A stretch of DNA of 64,000 nt, taken from positions 1-64,000 of the forward strand of contig NZ_BCXE01000037.1 in assembly GCF_001894945.1 (NCBI RefSeq). The letters are read 5' to 3'. The position numbers and the translations under genes are program-made. The DNA is from Rhodococcus ruber NBRC 15591. GTDB taxonomy: Bacteria; Actinomycetota; Actinomycetes; Mycobacteriales; Mycobacteriaceae. The notes under the pieces are model-generated. The model saw only the letters and a list, made by a program, of their open reading frames with translations, made no database searches and was not told where the DNA came from. Shown here in pieces: positions 41,527 through 50,500 of this stretch (positions are counted from its first letter, which is position 1; each line of letters starts with the position of its first letter).

Positions 41527-42693
41527 GTGGACTTCGATCTGACCGAGGATCAGGCAACGATCCGAGATGCGGTACGAGAACTCGCCGGCAAGTTCGACGA
41601 GCAGTACTGGGTGGAGAAGGATGCCGCCCACGAATTCCCCACGGAGTTCTACGACGCGTTCGCCAAGGGCGGCTGGCTGGGCATCACCACCCCCGAGGAG
41701 TACGGCGGACACGGCCTGGGCATCACCGAGGCCTCGATCCTGCTGCAGGAGGTCGCCGCGTCCGGCGCCGGTATGAACGGCGCCAGCTCGATGCACCTGT
41801 CGATCTTCGGCATGCACCCGGTGATCGTGCACGGCTCCGAGGAACTCAAGCAGCGCACCCTGCCGCGGATCGTCAACGGAGACCTGCACGTGTGCTTCGG
41901 GGTCACCGAGCCCGGCGCGGGCCTGGACACCACCAAGATCACCACCTTCGCGCGGCGCGACGGCGACAAGTACATCGTCAACGGACGCAAGGTGTGGATC
42001 TCGAAGGCGATGGAGTCGGAGAAGATTCTCCTGCTCACCCGCACCACCAAGTTCGAGGACGTGACGAAGAAGACCGACGGTCTCACGCTCTTCCTCACCG
42101 ACCTGGACCGCTCGAAGGTCGAGATCCGCCCCATCAAGAAGATGGGCCGCAACGCCGTCACCTCCAACGAGTTGTTCATCGACGGCCTCGAGATCCCCGT
42201 CGAGGATCGGGTCGGCGAGGAGGGCAAGGGCTTCAAGTACATCCTCGACGGGCTCAACCCGGAACGGATGCTCGTCGCCTCCGAGGCCCTCGGCATCGGC
42301 CGTGCCGCCCTGCACCGCGCCACCCAGTACGCCACCGACCGTGAGGTGTTCGGCCGCCCGATCGGCATGAACCAGGGCATCCAGTTCCCCCTCGCGGATT
42401 CCCTCGCCCACCTCGACGCCGCCGAGCTCGTCCTGCGCAAGGCGACCTGGCTCTACGACAACGGCCGCCCCTGTGCACGCGAGGCCAACATGGCCAAGTA
42501 CCTGTGCGCCGACGCCGGCTTCCAGGCCGCCGACCGTGCCCTGCAGACCCATGGCGGCATGGGCTACTCGGAGGAATACCACGTCGCGCGCTACTTCCGT
42601 GAGGCGCGCCTGACCCGCATCGCACCGCTGAGCCAGGAAATGGTTCTCAACTACCTCGGCGAGCACGTGCTCGGCCTTCCCAGGAGCTACTGA
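41527..42693 (+). CDS. acyl-CoA dehydrogenase
   Basis: A 388-residue acyl-CoA dehydrogenase with complete domains: LTEDQATIRDAVRELAGKF, the FGVTEPGAGLDTTKI signature in place of E-x-x-A-G-S-D, KYIVNGRKVWISKA, DREVFGRPIGMNQGIQF and a C-terminal QTHGGMGYSEEYHVARYFREARLTRIAPLSQEM. GTG 41527 has no strong ribosome binding site. Its stop overlaps the start of the SDR gene (TGATG), so it heads a tightly coupled run of dehydrogenase, SDR, thiolase and CoA-transferase genes. Confidence 0.87.
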   Translation: MDFDLTEDQATIRDAVRELAGKFDEQYWVEKDAAHEFPTEFYDAFAKGGWLGITTPEEYGGHGLGITEASILLQEVAASGAGMNGASSMHLSIFGMHPVIVHGSEELKQRTLPRIVNGDLHVCFGVTEPGAGLDTTKITTFARRDGDKYIVNGRKVWISKAMESEKILLLTRTTKFEDVTKKTDGLTLFLTDLDRSKVEIRPIKKMGRNAVTSNELFIDGLEIPVEDRVGEEGKGFKYILDGLNPERMLVASEALGIGRAALHRATQYATDREVFGRPIGMNQGIQFPLADSLAHLDAAELVLRKATWLYDNGRPCAREANMAKYLCADAGFQAADRALQTHGGMGYSEEYHVARYFREARLTRIAPLSQEMVLNYLGEHVLGLPRSY

Positions 42694-43442
42694 TGTTCGA
42701 ACTCACCGGAAGATCCGCCCTCGTGACCGGCGCGGGCAGCGGCATCGGCGCCTCCGTGGCGCACGCCTACGCCGCCGCCGGCGCTGCCGTCCTCGTCACC
42801 GATGTCAACGAAGACGCGGCCGCCGCCGTCGCCGCGGAGATCATTGCCGCCGGCGGTACCGCCAAATCCGCCGTGCTCGACGTCCGCAACGTCGCGCAGG
42901 CCGCCGCGGCGGCGGAACAGGCCGCCGCACTCGGTGGCGGCGTCGTCAACATCCTGGTCAACAACGCCGGGGCCATCGCACCGGCGATGTTCCCGAATCT
43001 CGAGGAAGACGACTTCCGCCGCATCGTCGACATCCACCTCGTCGGCAGCTACGTGTGCAGTAAAGCCGTACTGCCCTATCTGCCGGAGGACGGCACCGGG
43101 CGCATCATCAACGTCACCTCCGCCGCCGGCCTGCAGGGCACCATCGGCCAGGCCAACTACGGGGCGGCCAAGGCGGGCATCATCGGCCTGACCAAGTCGC
43201 TGGCCCGCGAGCTCGCCCGCAAGCAGGTCACCGTCAATGCCATTGCGCCCCTTGCGGCCACGCCGATGACCGAGAACATCCGCAGCAACGACAAGCTCGC
43301 GGCCAAGACCCTCGAGCGTGTCGCGCTGAGGCGCTGGGCCGAGCCGAACGAGATCTCGGCCAGCTTCGTGTTCTTCGCCTCCGACGGCGCCTCGTACATC
43401 ACGGGCCAGGTGTTGCCCGTCGACGGTGGAACGGTGATCTGA
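42693..43442 (+). CDS. SDR, 3-hydroxyacyl-CoA dehydrogenase-like (FabG type)
   Basis: A 249-residue SDR with TGAGSGIG, NNAG, a serine in INVTSAAG and Y-G-A-A-K, ending ITGQVLPVDGGTVI. Both ends overlap neighbours by one nucleotide (TGATG). Placed between an acyl-CoA dehydrogenase and a thiolase, it should oxidise a 3-hydroxyacyl-CoA intermediate. Confidence 0.87.
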   Translation: MFELTGRSALVTGAGSGIGASVAHAYAAAGAAVLVTDVNEDAAAAVAAEIIAAGGTAKSAVLDVRNVAQAAAAAEQAAALGGGVVNILVNNAGAIAPAMFPNLEEDDFRRIVDIHLVGSYVCSKAVLPYLPEDGTGRIINVTSAAGLQGTIGQANYGAAKAGIIGLTKSLARELARKQVTVNAIAPLAATPMTENIRSNDKLAAKTLERVALRRWAEPNEISASFVFFASDGASYITGQVLPVDGGTVI

Positions 43443-44635
43443 TGACCAACGCAACCAACCCGTTCCAGCGCTCCGCGCGCGAGGTGATCATCGCCGAAGC
43501 GGCTCGCACCCCCATGGGCCGATCCCACGCCGAACGCGGGTGGTTCCGCGATACGCATCCGAACGAGATGCTCGGCGCGGTCTACACGGATCTGATCCGC
43601 CGCAGTGGTCTGGCCCCGGCGGCGGTGGAGGACCTCATCGTCGGTTGCACCGCGCCCTTCGGTGAGCAGTCCCGCAACATCGGCCGCAACGCATGGCTGC
43701 AGGCCGGATACCCGCCCGAGGTGCCGGCCGTCGTCCTCGACCGCCGTTGCGGCTCCGCGCAGACCGCGGTCGAGATGGGTGCCGCCCTCGTCGGGTCCGG
43801 CACGCACGACCTCGTCATCGCCGGCGGCGTCGAGCACATGGGCCACGTGCCGATCAACTCCCCGGCCAAGATCTCCGAGCTCTACGGCGATCCGTGGCCG
43901 GCCGAGCTGCGGGAGAAGTACGACTTCGTGCACCAGGGCGAGAGCGCCGAGCTCATCGCCGACCGGTGGGGCATCACCCGGCAGGAGATGGACGAATTCG
44001 CCGTCCGATCTCATCGTCTGGCGACCGAGGCCATCGAGGCCGGGCGGTTCGACGAAGAGATGATCCCCCTCGAGCTCGACGGCGAGTTCCGCAGGACCGA
44101 TCAGACCGTCCGGCCCGGCACGAGCCTGGACACCCTGGCCGGTTTGAGGACCGCGTTCCGGGAGAACGGCCGGATCACCGCCGGCAGTTCGTCGCCGATC
44201 TCGGACGGCGCGGCCGGTGTCCTGCTCGCGTCCCGGGACGCGGTCGATACCCACGGTCTGCGCGCCCGCGCCCGGATCCTCGACCAGACCACGGTCGGAG
44301 TCGACCCGATCATCATGCTCACCGGTCCGATTCCGGCAACGCAGAAGCTGCTCGACCGCAACGGGATGACGATCGACGACATCGACCTCTTCGAGATCAA
44401 CGAGGCGTTCAGTTCCGTGGTCCTGGCCTGGGAGCGCGAGCTCAAGCCCGACATGGACCGGGTCAACGTCAACGGCGGCGCGATCGCGCTCGGGCACCCG
44501 GTCGGTGCCACCGGCGCCCGTCTCATCGCGACGATCGTCGCCGAACTCGAACGTCGCGACGCCGAAATCGGGCTGGTCACCATGTGCTGCGGTGGCGGAC
44601 TCGGAACCGCCACCCTGATTCAACGGATCGACTGA
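43442..44635 (+). CDS. thiolase (acetyl-CoA C-acyltransferase, FadA-like)
   Basis: A 397-residue thiolase. The nucleophile is C103 in DRRCGSAQ, the histidine is in GHPVGATGAR and the second cysteine is in MCCGGGLGTA. DEFAVRSHRLATEAIEAGRF and INEAFSSVVLAW are also diagnostic. It completes beta-oxidation by releasing acetyl-CoA or a related unit. It overlaps the SDR gene upstream and the CoA-transferase gene downstream by one nucleotide each. Confidence 0.93.
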   Translation: MTNATNPFQRSAREVIIAEAARTPMGRSHAERGWFRDTHPNEMLGAVYTDLIRRSGLAPAAVEDLIVGCTAPFGEQSRNIGRNAWLQAGYPPEVPAVVLDRRCGSAQTAVEMGAALVGSGTHDLVIAGGVEHMGHVPINSPAKISELYGDPWPAELREKYDFVHQGESAELIADRWGITRQEMDEFAVRSHRLATEAIEAGRFDEEMIPLELDGEFRRTDQTVRPGTSLDTLAGLRTAFRENGRITAGSSSPISDGAAGVLLASRDAVDTHGLRARARILDQTTVGVDPIIMLTGPIPATQKLLDRNGMTIDDIDLFEINEAFSSVVLAWERELKPDMDRVNVNGGAIALGHPVGATGARLIATIVAELERRDAEIGLVTMCCGGGLGTATLIQRID

Positions 44636-45873
44636 TGATCGACCTCACGCCCCACGTCCGGGCCGGCGACGGAATCTGGTGGAGCCAGACGAGCGCGGAA
44701 CCCACCCCGCTCGTCCACGCCCTGCTCGACCAGCTCCCGTCGATCGGCGCGGTCCGGGCGTTCGTGGGACTGACCTGGGACCGCCGACTCACCGAGCAGA
44801 CCCCGGACGAATTGTCCGTCGTCTCCTACGGTGGGCTCGGTGAACTGCGCCGGCTCAGCCAACGGGACCGGCTCGAGGTCGTGCCCTGCCACTACGCGGC
44901 GTTGCCCCGGCTGTTCGCCGAGCACCGCCTGCCGTGCGACATCGGGTTCGTGCAGGTCGCTCCTCCCGACGCCGACGGCAACTGCTCGCTCGGCGTCGGC
45001 GTCGACTACGTCGCCGACGCACTCGAGCACACCCCCGTCCTGATCGCCGAGATCAATCAGCGCATGCCGAGAACCCACGGTGCACCCGCGATCCCGCTGT
45101 CGCGGTTCGCGGCGGTCGTCGAGACCGACCGGCCGCTCCTCGAAGCGCCCGACCGTGAGCCCGCCGCCGTCGAGACGGCGATCGCCCGGCACGTCGCCGG
45201 CCTCGTCGAGGATGGTGACACCATCCAGGTCGGCGTGGGCACGCTGCCCTCGGCGGTGCTGGCGGCTCTGGAAGGACATCGGGACCTCGGCCTGCACTCC
45301 GGCATGATCTCCGATGCGGTGCTGCGGCTGATCGACAAGGGCGTGCTGACCGGTGCGCGCAAACAGATCGACGTCGGACGCCACGTCACCGGGGCGGCGC
45401 TGGGCACGGCCACCCTGTACGAGCGTCTGCCGCACCTGCCGGTGGAATTCCGTCCCGCCAGCTATACCCATGCGCCGCAGGTGCTCTCGCAGCTGACCGC
45501 GCTCGTGTCGATCAACTCCGCCATCGAGGTCGACCTCACCGGGCAGGTGGGGGCGGAGCAGGCCGGAGTCGCCTACGTCGGCGCGGTCGGCGGCCAGGTG
45601 GACTTCTCCCGGGCCGCGGCCCTGACCGGTGGACGCTCGATCATCGCGCTGCGGTCCACCGCGCGCGGCCGCTCGTCGATCAAGCCGGCCCTCGAGTTCG
45701 GCTCCGTCACCACGGCGCGCGCCGACGTGGACTACGTCGTCACCGAGCACGGCGTCGCCGAACTGCGGGGCTGTTCGCTCGCGGAACGGGCCCGACGAAT
45801 GATCGCGGTCGCAGCCCCGCAGCATCGTGAGCAGCTGGACATCGCACTGACCGAGCACGACCTTGCTTCGTAG
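44635..45873 (+). CDS. acetyl-CoA hydrolase/4-hydroxybutyrate CoA-transferase family protein
   Basis: A 412-residue class I-related CoA-transferase. The fold is seen in DIGFVQVAPPDADGNCSLGVGVDY, IQVGVGTLPSAVLAAL and LGLHSGMISDAVLRLIDKGVLTG, with the catalytic glutamate expected in the NSAIEVDLTGQVGAE segment and a C-terminal VDYVVTEHGVAELRG. It may transfer CoA between acetate or a short acid and a pathway acid, or hydrolyse a CoA-thioester. It is translationally coupled to the thiolase gene. Confidence 0.87.
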   Translation: MIDLTPHVRAGDGIWWSQTSAEPTPLVHALLDQLPSIGAVRAFVGLTWDRRLTEQTPDELSVVSYGGLGELRRLSQRDRLEVVPCHYAALPRLFAEHRLPCDIGFVQVAPPDADGNCSLGVGVDYVADALEHTPVLIAEINQRMPRTHGAPAIPLSRFAAVVETDRPLLEAPDREPAAVETAIARHVAGLVEDGDTIQVGVGTLPSAVLAALEGHRDLGLHSGMISDAVLRLIDKGVLTGARKQIDVGRHVTGAALGTATLYERLPHLPVEFRPASYTHAPQVLSQLTALVSINSAIEVDLTGQVGAEQAGVAYVGAVGGQVDFSRAAALTGGRSIIALRSTARGRSSIKPALEFGSVTTARADVDYVVTEHGVAELRGCSLAERARRMIAVAAPQHREQLDIALTEHDLAS

Positions 45874-45903
45874 CGGAGCGAGCGGAAACGAGGAGTGAAC
45901 GCC

Positions 45904-46827
45904 ATGACGCGTCCCCAACGGGTACAGATCCGAGAAGTCGGTCCGCGCGACGGCTTCCAGAACGAGCCGGAGACCATCCCGACCGACGACAAGGTGCGGC
46001 TGATCAACGCCCTCGGGCGCGCCGGCCTGAAGCGGATCGAGGTCGCCAGTTTCGTGCGGCCCGATGTCATCCCGCAGCTGTCGGACGGGGTGGAGGTGCT
46101 CAGCCGCATCGACGTGCCCGACGACGTGAGGCTGATGGTCCTCGTGCCGAACAGCAAGGGCCTGGACAACGCGCTGAAGGTTCGCGACACCTTCCACGAG
46201 GTCGCGATCTTCGTCAGCGCGTCCGAAACCCACAACAAGAAGAACGTCAACCGCACCGTCGACGAAACCATGGCGGACAACGACATCATGGCTCGCCGGA
46301 TCGTCGCCGAGGGCCTGCACTGCGCCGCGGTCATCGCGACGTCGTTCGGATGCCCCTTCGAGGGCAAGGTGGAGTTGAAGCGGGTGTTGGACCTGGCGGA
46401 GCGATTCGCCGAATCCGGAGCCACGGAGATCGGCTTCGGTGACACTACCGGCATGTGCAATCCGGCCTATGCCTCGGAGTTCTTCGCCGCGGCCATCGAA
46501 CGTCTGCCCGGCGTCGAGGTCACCGCGCACTTCCACAACACCCGCGGCCAGGGCCTCGCGAACGCGTTCGCCGCGCTCGAGGCGGGATGCGCGAGCTTCG
46601 AGTCGAGCTTCGGTGAACTGGGCGGCTGCCCCGTCCCGGTGGGGTCGACCGGCAACATCGCCACCGAGGACCTGGTGAGCATGTTCCACGAAATGGGTGT
46701 GGACACCGGCCTCGACCTCGACCTGGTCATCGACGCCGCTCGCGAGGCTCAGCAGGTGCTGGGCCGCAAGCTCACCAGCCACTCGATCGTGGCCGGCCCG
46801 ATCCAGTGGGCCGCGGGCGTGCGCTGA
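45904..46827 (+). CDS. hydroxymethylglutaryl-CoA lyase-like enzyme
   Basis: A 307-residue DRE-TIM metallolyase. The entry motif is REVGPRDGFQNEP, metal histidines lie in HFHNTRGQGLANA, and the loop cysteine is in ELGGCPVPVGSTGN, which corresponds to the HMG-CoA lyase G-G-C-P loop. HMG-CoA lyases split 3-hydroxy-3-methyl acyl-CoAs to acetoacetate or relatives. Its presence argues for a branched (isoprenoid-derived) intermediate in the pathway. AGGAG precedes ATG 45904; GTG 45895 is an alternative. Confidence 0.88.
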   Translation: MTRPQRVQIREVGPRDGFQNEPETIPTDDKVRLINALGRAGLKRIEVASFVRPDVIPQLSDGVEVLSRIDVPDDVRLMVLVPNSKGLDNALKVRDTFHEVAIFVSASETHNKKNVNRTVDETMADNDIMARRIVAEGLHCAAVIATSFGCPFEGKVELKRVLDLAERFAESGATEIGFGDTTGMCNPAYASEFFAAAIERLPGVEVTAHFHNTRGQGLANAFAALEAGCASFESSFGELGGCPVPVGSTGNIATEDLVSMFHEMGVDTGLDLDLVIDAAREAQQVLGRKLTSHSIVAGPIQWAAGVR

Positions 46828-46882
46828 CGCCCTCGTCCCCGGTACGACTTCGACATCAGAACCGACAACACGGAGTGAAATC

Positions 46883-47641
46883 ATGAGCAATCGAGTCGCA
46901 TTCGTCACGGGCGGCGCGCAGGGCATCGGCAAGGGAATCTCCGATGCGCTGGGTGCCGCGGGCTTCCGCGTCGCGGTCGCCGACCTCAACCTCGAGGCCG
47001 CGGAGGAGACCGCGGCCGCCATCCGCGAGGCCGGAGGCCAGGCAATGGCCGTTCCGGTCGACGTGACGGACACCGAGTCCGTGCAGGCGGCGGTCAAGCA
47101 GGTCGCCGAGCAGTTCGGCCCCGTCGAGATCGTCGTCAACAACGCCGGGTGGGACGACTTCATGCCGTTCGTGAAGACCGACGAGGCGTTCTGGGACCGG
47201 ATTCTCGAGATCAACTTCAAGGGCCAGCTGCGAGTCGTCCAGGCGACCCTGCCGGGCATGGTCGAGCAGGGCTGGGGGCGCGTCATCAACATCGGTTCGG
47301 ACGCCGGACGCGTCGGCTCGTCGCTCGAAGCGGTGTACTCGGGTGCCAAGGGCGGCATCATCGCGTTCACCAAGACCCTCGCGCGGGAGGTCGCCACGAA
47401 GGGCGTCACCGCCAACACGGTGTGCCCCGGTCCGACGGACACCCCGGCCCTGCGCAAGTTCGCCGACAACTCCGGCCAGGAAGCCGACAAGGTGATCGCC
47501 GGCATGACCCGCGCGGTGCCGATGAAGCGGCTCGGCAAGGCCACCGACATCGGCGCCGCCGTGGCGTTCTTCGCCTCCGACGAGGCGGAGTTCGTCACCG
47601 GCCAGACCTTGTCCGTCAGTGGTGGTCTGACGATGGCCTGA
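46883..47641 (+). CDS. SDR, 2-hydroxycyclohexanecarboxyl-CoA dehydrogenase (BadH)-like
   Basis: A 252-residue SDR with GGAQGIG, NNAG, S139, Y152 and K156. Blocks NNAGWDDFMPFVKTD, GSDAGRVGSSLEAVYSGAKGG and CPGPTDTPALRKF closely match what I recall of BadH of Rhodopseudomonas, which oxidises 2-hydroxycyclohexanecarboxyl-CoA. The next gene encodes a BadI/MenB-like hydrolase, so these two would do ring oxidation and ring opening. The BadH assignment is from remembered sequence and should be checked by tree. Confidence 0.82.
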   Translation: MSNRVAFVTGGAQGIGKGISDALGAAGFRVAVADLNLEAAEETAAAIREAGGQAMAVPVDVTDTESVQAAVKQVAEQFGPVEIVVNNAGWDDFMPFVKTDEAFWDRILEINFKGQLRVVQATLPGMVEQGWGRVINIGSDAGRVGSSLEAVYSGAKGGIIAFTKTLAREVATKGVTANTVCPGPTDTPALRKFADNSGQEADKVIAGMTRAVPMKRLGKATDIGAAVAFFASDEAEFVTGQTLSVSGGLTMA

Positions 47642-47664
47642 CGGTCATCGGTCGGTTCTCACCC

Positions 47665-47702
47665 CGACAGCGCAGTCCGGAGCCTATCCGGCCGCGCTGT
47701 CG
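47665..47702. terminator. hairpin at end of the long operon
   Basis: CGACAGCGC (47665-47673) pairs with GCGCTGTCG (47694-47702). The 20-nt loop holds a smaller CCGG/CCGG pairing. It lies directly after the BadH-like gene. Confidence 0.6.
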
Positions 47703-47718
47703 TGCGTCGCGGTCCGTT

Positions 47719-47728
47719 AACGATCGTT
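47719..47728. promoter_or_regulatory. palindrome AACGATCGTT before the BadI/MenB-like gene
   Basis: A 10-bp perfect palindrome 25-34 nt before ATG 47753. It differs from the GGT-N3-ACC sites, so this gene may answer to another regulator (for example TetR-type). Confidence 0.35.
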
Positions 47729-47752
47729 TGCAGGAGAGCTTATGATCGGTAT

Positions 47753-48610
47753 ATGACGAATAATTGCGATACAACGGATTTCGTGGAATGGACCTCGCTC
47801 GGCGAGTACGCGGACATTCGGTACGAGCACAGCGGCGACGGGATCGCAAAGATCACGATCTGCCGTCCGGAGGTGCGCAACGCGTTCCGGCCGCAGACGT
47901 TGATGGAGATCTCCGACGCGTTGGTCGATGCCCGGGAGGACTCCTCGATCGGTGTCATCGTGCTGACCGGGGAGGGGCCCGATGCATTCTGCTCGGGCGG
48001 GGATCAGCGGGTGCGTGGCGACACCGGCTACCTCACCGAGCCGGGCAAGGCCGGCGGCGTGGGGCGCTTCCACGTCACCGACCTGCAGATCCAGATCCGC
48101 CGACTGCCGAAGCCGGTGGTGGCCATGGTGGCCGGGTATGCGATTGGTGGCGGGCACATCCTGCATCTGGTGTGCGATCTGACGATCGCAGCGGACAACG
48201 CCCGCTTCGGCCAGGTGGGTCCCAAGGTCGGTTCCTTCGACGGCGGGTACGGCGCGGGTCTGCTCGCGGAGTTGGTCGGGGTGAAGAAGGCCAAGGAGAT
48301 CTGGTTCCTGTGCCGCCAGTACGACGCGCAGCAGGCCCGGGAGATGGGGCTGGTCAACACCGTAGTCCCGTTGGCCGATCTCGAGCGCGAAACCGTCCAG
48401 TGGTGCCGCGAGATGCTCGAGCTCTCCCCCTTCGCGCTGCGCCTGATGAAGGCCAGCTTCAATGCGGCGGAGGACGGCATGGCCGGCATCCAGCAGCTCG
48501 CCCACGATGCGAATCTGCTGTTCTACTCCACGGAAGAGGCGAAGGAAGGGCGGGAGGCGTACAAGGCGAAGCGCCGGCCTGAGTTCGAGAAGTTCCCGCG
48601 TCGGCCCTGA
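47753..48610 (+). CDS. BadI/MenB-like crotonase: 2-ketocyclohexanecarboxyl-CoA hydrolase candidate
   Basis: A 285-residue crotonase-fold protein. [68 protein letters not shown] and [16 protein letters not shown] match dihydroxynaphthoyl-CoA synthase (MenB) and its relative BadI, which hydrolytically opens 2-ketocyclohexanecarboxyl-CoA. By sequence alone MenB is as likely. Position next to the BadH-like gene and far from other menaquinone genes favours a BadI-type ring-opening role. The start lacks an ideal ribosome binding site (AGGAG is 16 nt upstream). Confidence 0.8.
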   Translation: MTNNCDTTDFVEWTSLGEYADIRYEHSGDGIAKITICRPEVRNAFRPQTLMEISDALVDAREDSSIGVIVLTGEGPDAFCSGGDQRVRGDTGYLTEPGKAGGVGRFHVTDLQIQIRRLPKPVVAMVAGYAIGGGHILHLVCDLTIAADNARFGQVGPKVGSFDGGYGAGLLAELVGVKKAKEIWFLCRQYDAQQAREMGLVNTVVPLADLERETVQWCREMLELSPFALRLMKASFNAAEDGMAGIQQLAHDANLLFYSTEEAKEGREAYKAKRRPEFEKFPRRP

Positions 48611-48618
48611 CCTTCCAT

Positions 48619-48661
48619 TTCGGTCCAACAATTAGTATGGTTGGGTCATTGTTGGACCGAA
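48619..48661. promoter_or_regulatory. 14-bp inverted repeat around a promoter
   Basis: TTCGGTCCAACAAT (48619-48632) and ATTGTTGGACCGAA (48648-48661) are perfect reverse complements separated by 15 nt of AT-rich sequence (TAGTATGG). The right arm ends 14 nt before the enoyl-CoA hydratase start at 48675. The low GC and position suggest an operator pair flanking a promoter. GGTCCAA resembles the other GGTC-type sites. Confidence 0.55.
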
Positions 48662-48674
48662 CAGGATGGTGTGC

Positions 48675-49460
48675 ATGTCGGAAACCGCTACGCCCGCAGT
48701 CGCATGGAGTGACGTCGACGCCGGTGTCATGACGATCACGCTCCAGCGCCGGCCCGCGAACGCCCTGGGCCTGCCGATCATCGACGGCCTGAACGCGGCG
48801 CTGGACGCCGCCGATGCCGACGGTTCGGTGAAAGTGATCGTCGTCCGATCGGACATCCCCAGCTTCTTCGCTGCAGGGGCGGACATCAAGCACATGTCGT
48901 CAGTGGACGCGGAGTCGTTCACCGCCTACGGCGATCGGCTCCGCGGGGCGCTAGACCGGCTCGCGTCCGCCGACCGGATCACGATCGCCGCGGTGGACGG
49001 CCTCGCGCTCGGGGGCGGCCTCGAACTCGCAATGGCCTGCACCCTGCGGGTCGGCGGTGCGGACGCGAAGTTCGGGCTTCCCGAGGTCAAACTCGGCCTC
49101 ATCCCTGGCGCCGGCGGTACCCAACGTCTCCCACGCCTCGTGGGCCGGGGCCGAGCGCTCGACATCATGCTGACCGCCCGCCAGATCTCCGCCGACGAGG
49201 CACACGCGATCGGGCTGATCGACCGGCTCGTCGACGCCGGCGGCGCGACGGACGCGGCGCTCGCCCTCGCGGCCGAGCTGTGCACGATGTCGCTGCCCGC
49301 GCAGCGCGCCGTCATCCGGACCGTCGACGCGTCCTTCGACACGCCGCTCGACGAGGGCTTCCGCTTCGAGGTCGCCCAGGAACAGGACCTGTTCGAGAGC
49401 GGGGAGGCGAAGGAGGGCATCACCGCGTTCCTCGAGAAGCGCACCCCGCGCTTCGCCTGA
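48675..49460 (+). CDS. enoyl-CoA hydratase (BadK-like candidate)
   Basis: A 261-residue crotonase with both catalytic glutamates in place: [20 protein letters not shown] and [25 protein letters not shown]. This is the canonical hydratase pattern, unlike the three other crotonases nearby. In an alicyclic route it could hydrate a cyclohexene-1-carboxyl-CoA to the 2-hydroxy compound used by the BadH-like SDR. ATG 48675 is chosen over 48666 by spacing to AGGA. Confidence 0.87.
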   Translation: MSETATPAVAWSDVDAGVMTITLQRRPANALGLPIIDGLNAALDAADADGSVKVIVVRSDIPSFFAAGADIKHMSSVDAESFTAYGDRLRGALDRLASADRITIAAVDGLALGGGLELAMACTLRVGGADAKFGLPEVKLGLIPGAGGTQRLPRLVGRGRALDIMLTARQISADEAHAIGLIDRLVDAGGATDAALALAAELCTMSLPAQRAVIRTVDASFDTPLDEGFRFEVAQEQDLFESGEAKEGITAFLEKRTPRFA

Positions 49461-49465
49461 GCGCC

Positions 49466-50416
49466 GTGCCGTCCGGATCCGCCGGGCGCGGAGCGATCGC
49501 ACTCGCACTGTCGCTGGTCTACCTGATCTGGGGGTCGATCTACCTCGCGATCCGCCTGGTGATCGAGGAGGTGCCGCCCCTCGGCTCGATGGGTGCGCGC
49601 TTCCTTCTCGCCGCCCTGCTGATGGCCGTGTTCCTCGCCGTCCGTGGCGGCTGGAGGCGGCTGCTCGTCACCCGGCGTGAGGCCGGCGGGGCCGCGTTCC
49701 TCGGGGTCCTGCTGCTCGCGTGTGGAAACGGCTTGACGTCGGTGGGCCAGTTGCACGGTGTGCCCTCCGGAGTGACGGCGCTTCTCGTCGCGATGGTGCC
49801 CGTGTGGATCTGCCTCTACCGTTCCGTGTCCGGCGACCGCCCGCGAGCTCTCGAACTGGCCGGCGTCGGGGTGGGCCTCGTCGGCCTGGCCGTGCTGGTG
49901 CTGCCGACCGGAAGTGAGCGTTCGAGCCTTCCGCTGGTCGGTGTGGCGGTCATCGTGCTGTCGAGTCTGTCGTGGTCGTTCGGCTCCTGGATCAAGCCGA
50001 GGCTCTGGTTGCCGCAGGACGTGTACGTGGGCGCGACGTATCAACTCCTGGCGGCCGGTGCGGCGATGATGCTGGCGTCGGTGGTTACCCGCGAGCGCTT
50101 CGGAGGTGAGATCGGACTGCGGGCCTGGGGCGCGTTCGGCTACCTCGTGGTCTTCGGCTCGGTCGTCGGATTCACCGCGTACGCGTGGCTGCTGCACCAT
50201 GCACCGCTTCCGCTGGTGGCCACCCACACGTACGTGAACCCCGTGGTGGCCGTCGCCCTCGGATCCGTCGTCCTGTCCGAGCCGGTCACTCCTGCGCTGG
50301 TCGTCGGTGGCGTCGTGGTCCTGGTGTCCGTCGTGTTGGTGGTGAGTGCGCAGGCTCGGTCCCGGCGTGGGCGCGCTGCCGACCGCTCGGGGGAGACGAG
50401 CATGGTCCGCGACTGA
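49466..50416 (+). CDS. EamA-family (DMT superfamily) membrane transporter
   Basis: A 316-residue integral membrane protein with about ten hydrophobic segments in two EamA repeats. Segment 1 is [20 protein letters not shown], and the second repeat includes [17 protein letters not shown]-like [18 protein letters not shown] and [14 protein letters not shown]. EamA carriers export or import small metabolites. GTG 49466 starts six nt after the hydratase stop, so they are co-transcribed. It might exchange a pathway acid, but substrate is unknown. Confidence 0.87.
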   Translation: MPSGSAGRGAIALALSLVYLIWGSIYLAIRLVIEEVPPLGSMGARFLLAALLMAVFLAVRGGWRRLLVTRREAGGAAFLGVLLLACGNGLTSVGQLHGVPSGVTALLVAMVPVWICLYRSVSGDRPRALELAGVGVGLVGLAVLVLPTGSERSSLPLVGVAVIVLSSLSWSFGSWIKPRLWLPQDVYVGATYQLLAAGAAMMLASVVTRERFGGEIGLRAWGAFGYLVVFGSVVGFTAYAWLLHHAPLPLVATHTYVNPVVAVALGSVVLSEPVTPALVVGGVVVLVSVVLVVSAQARSRRGRAADRSGETSMVRD

Positions 50417-50473
50417 GCTGGAGCATTCCGGGTGTTCTGGGAAGCTTCCCTGAACAACGCGAAGGTATTATTA

Positions 50474-50484
50474 TCGGACCAAAT
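50474..50484. promoter_or_regulatory. possible GGTCC-type operator half site
   Basis: TCGGACCAAAT (reverse complement ATTTGGTCCGA) lies 17-27 nt before the racemase start at 50501 and resembles the GGTCCAA arms at 48619-48661. Tentative. Confidence 0.3.
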
Positions 50485-50500
50485 TCGGGAAGGTGCAGCA

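Noticed and set aside
44620-47598. 992-codon minus-strand frame
   Set aside because: Antisense to CoA-transferase, HMG-CoA-lyase-like and BadH-like genes with clear catalytic motifs; no domain is recognisable in it.
47753-48610. Plain annotation as menB of menaquinone synthesis
   Set aside because: Sequence permits it, but the BadH-like neighbour and absence of other men genes favour a catabolic role; kept only as the alternative.
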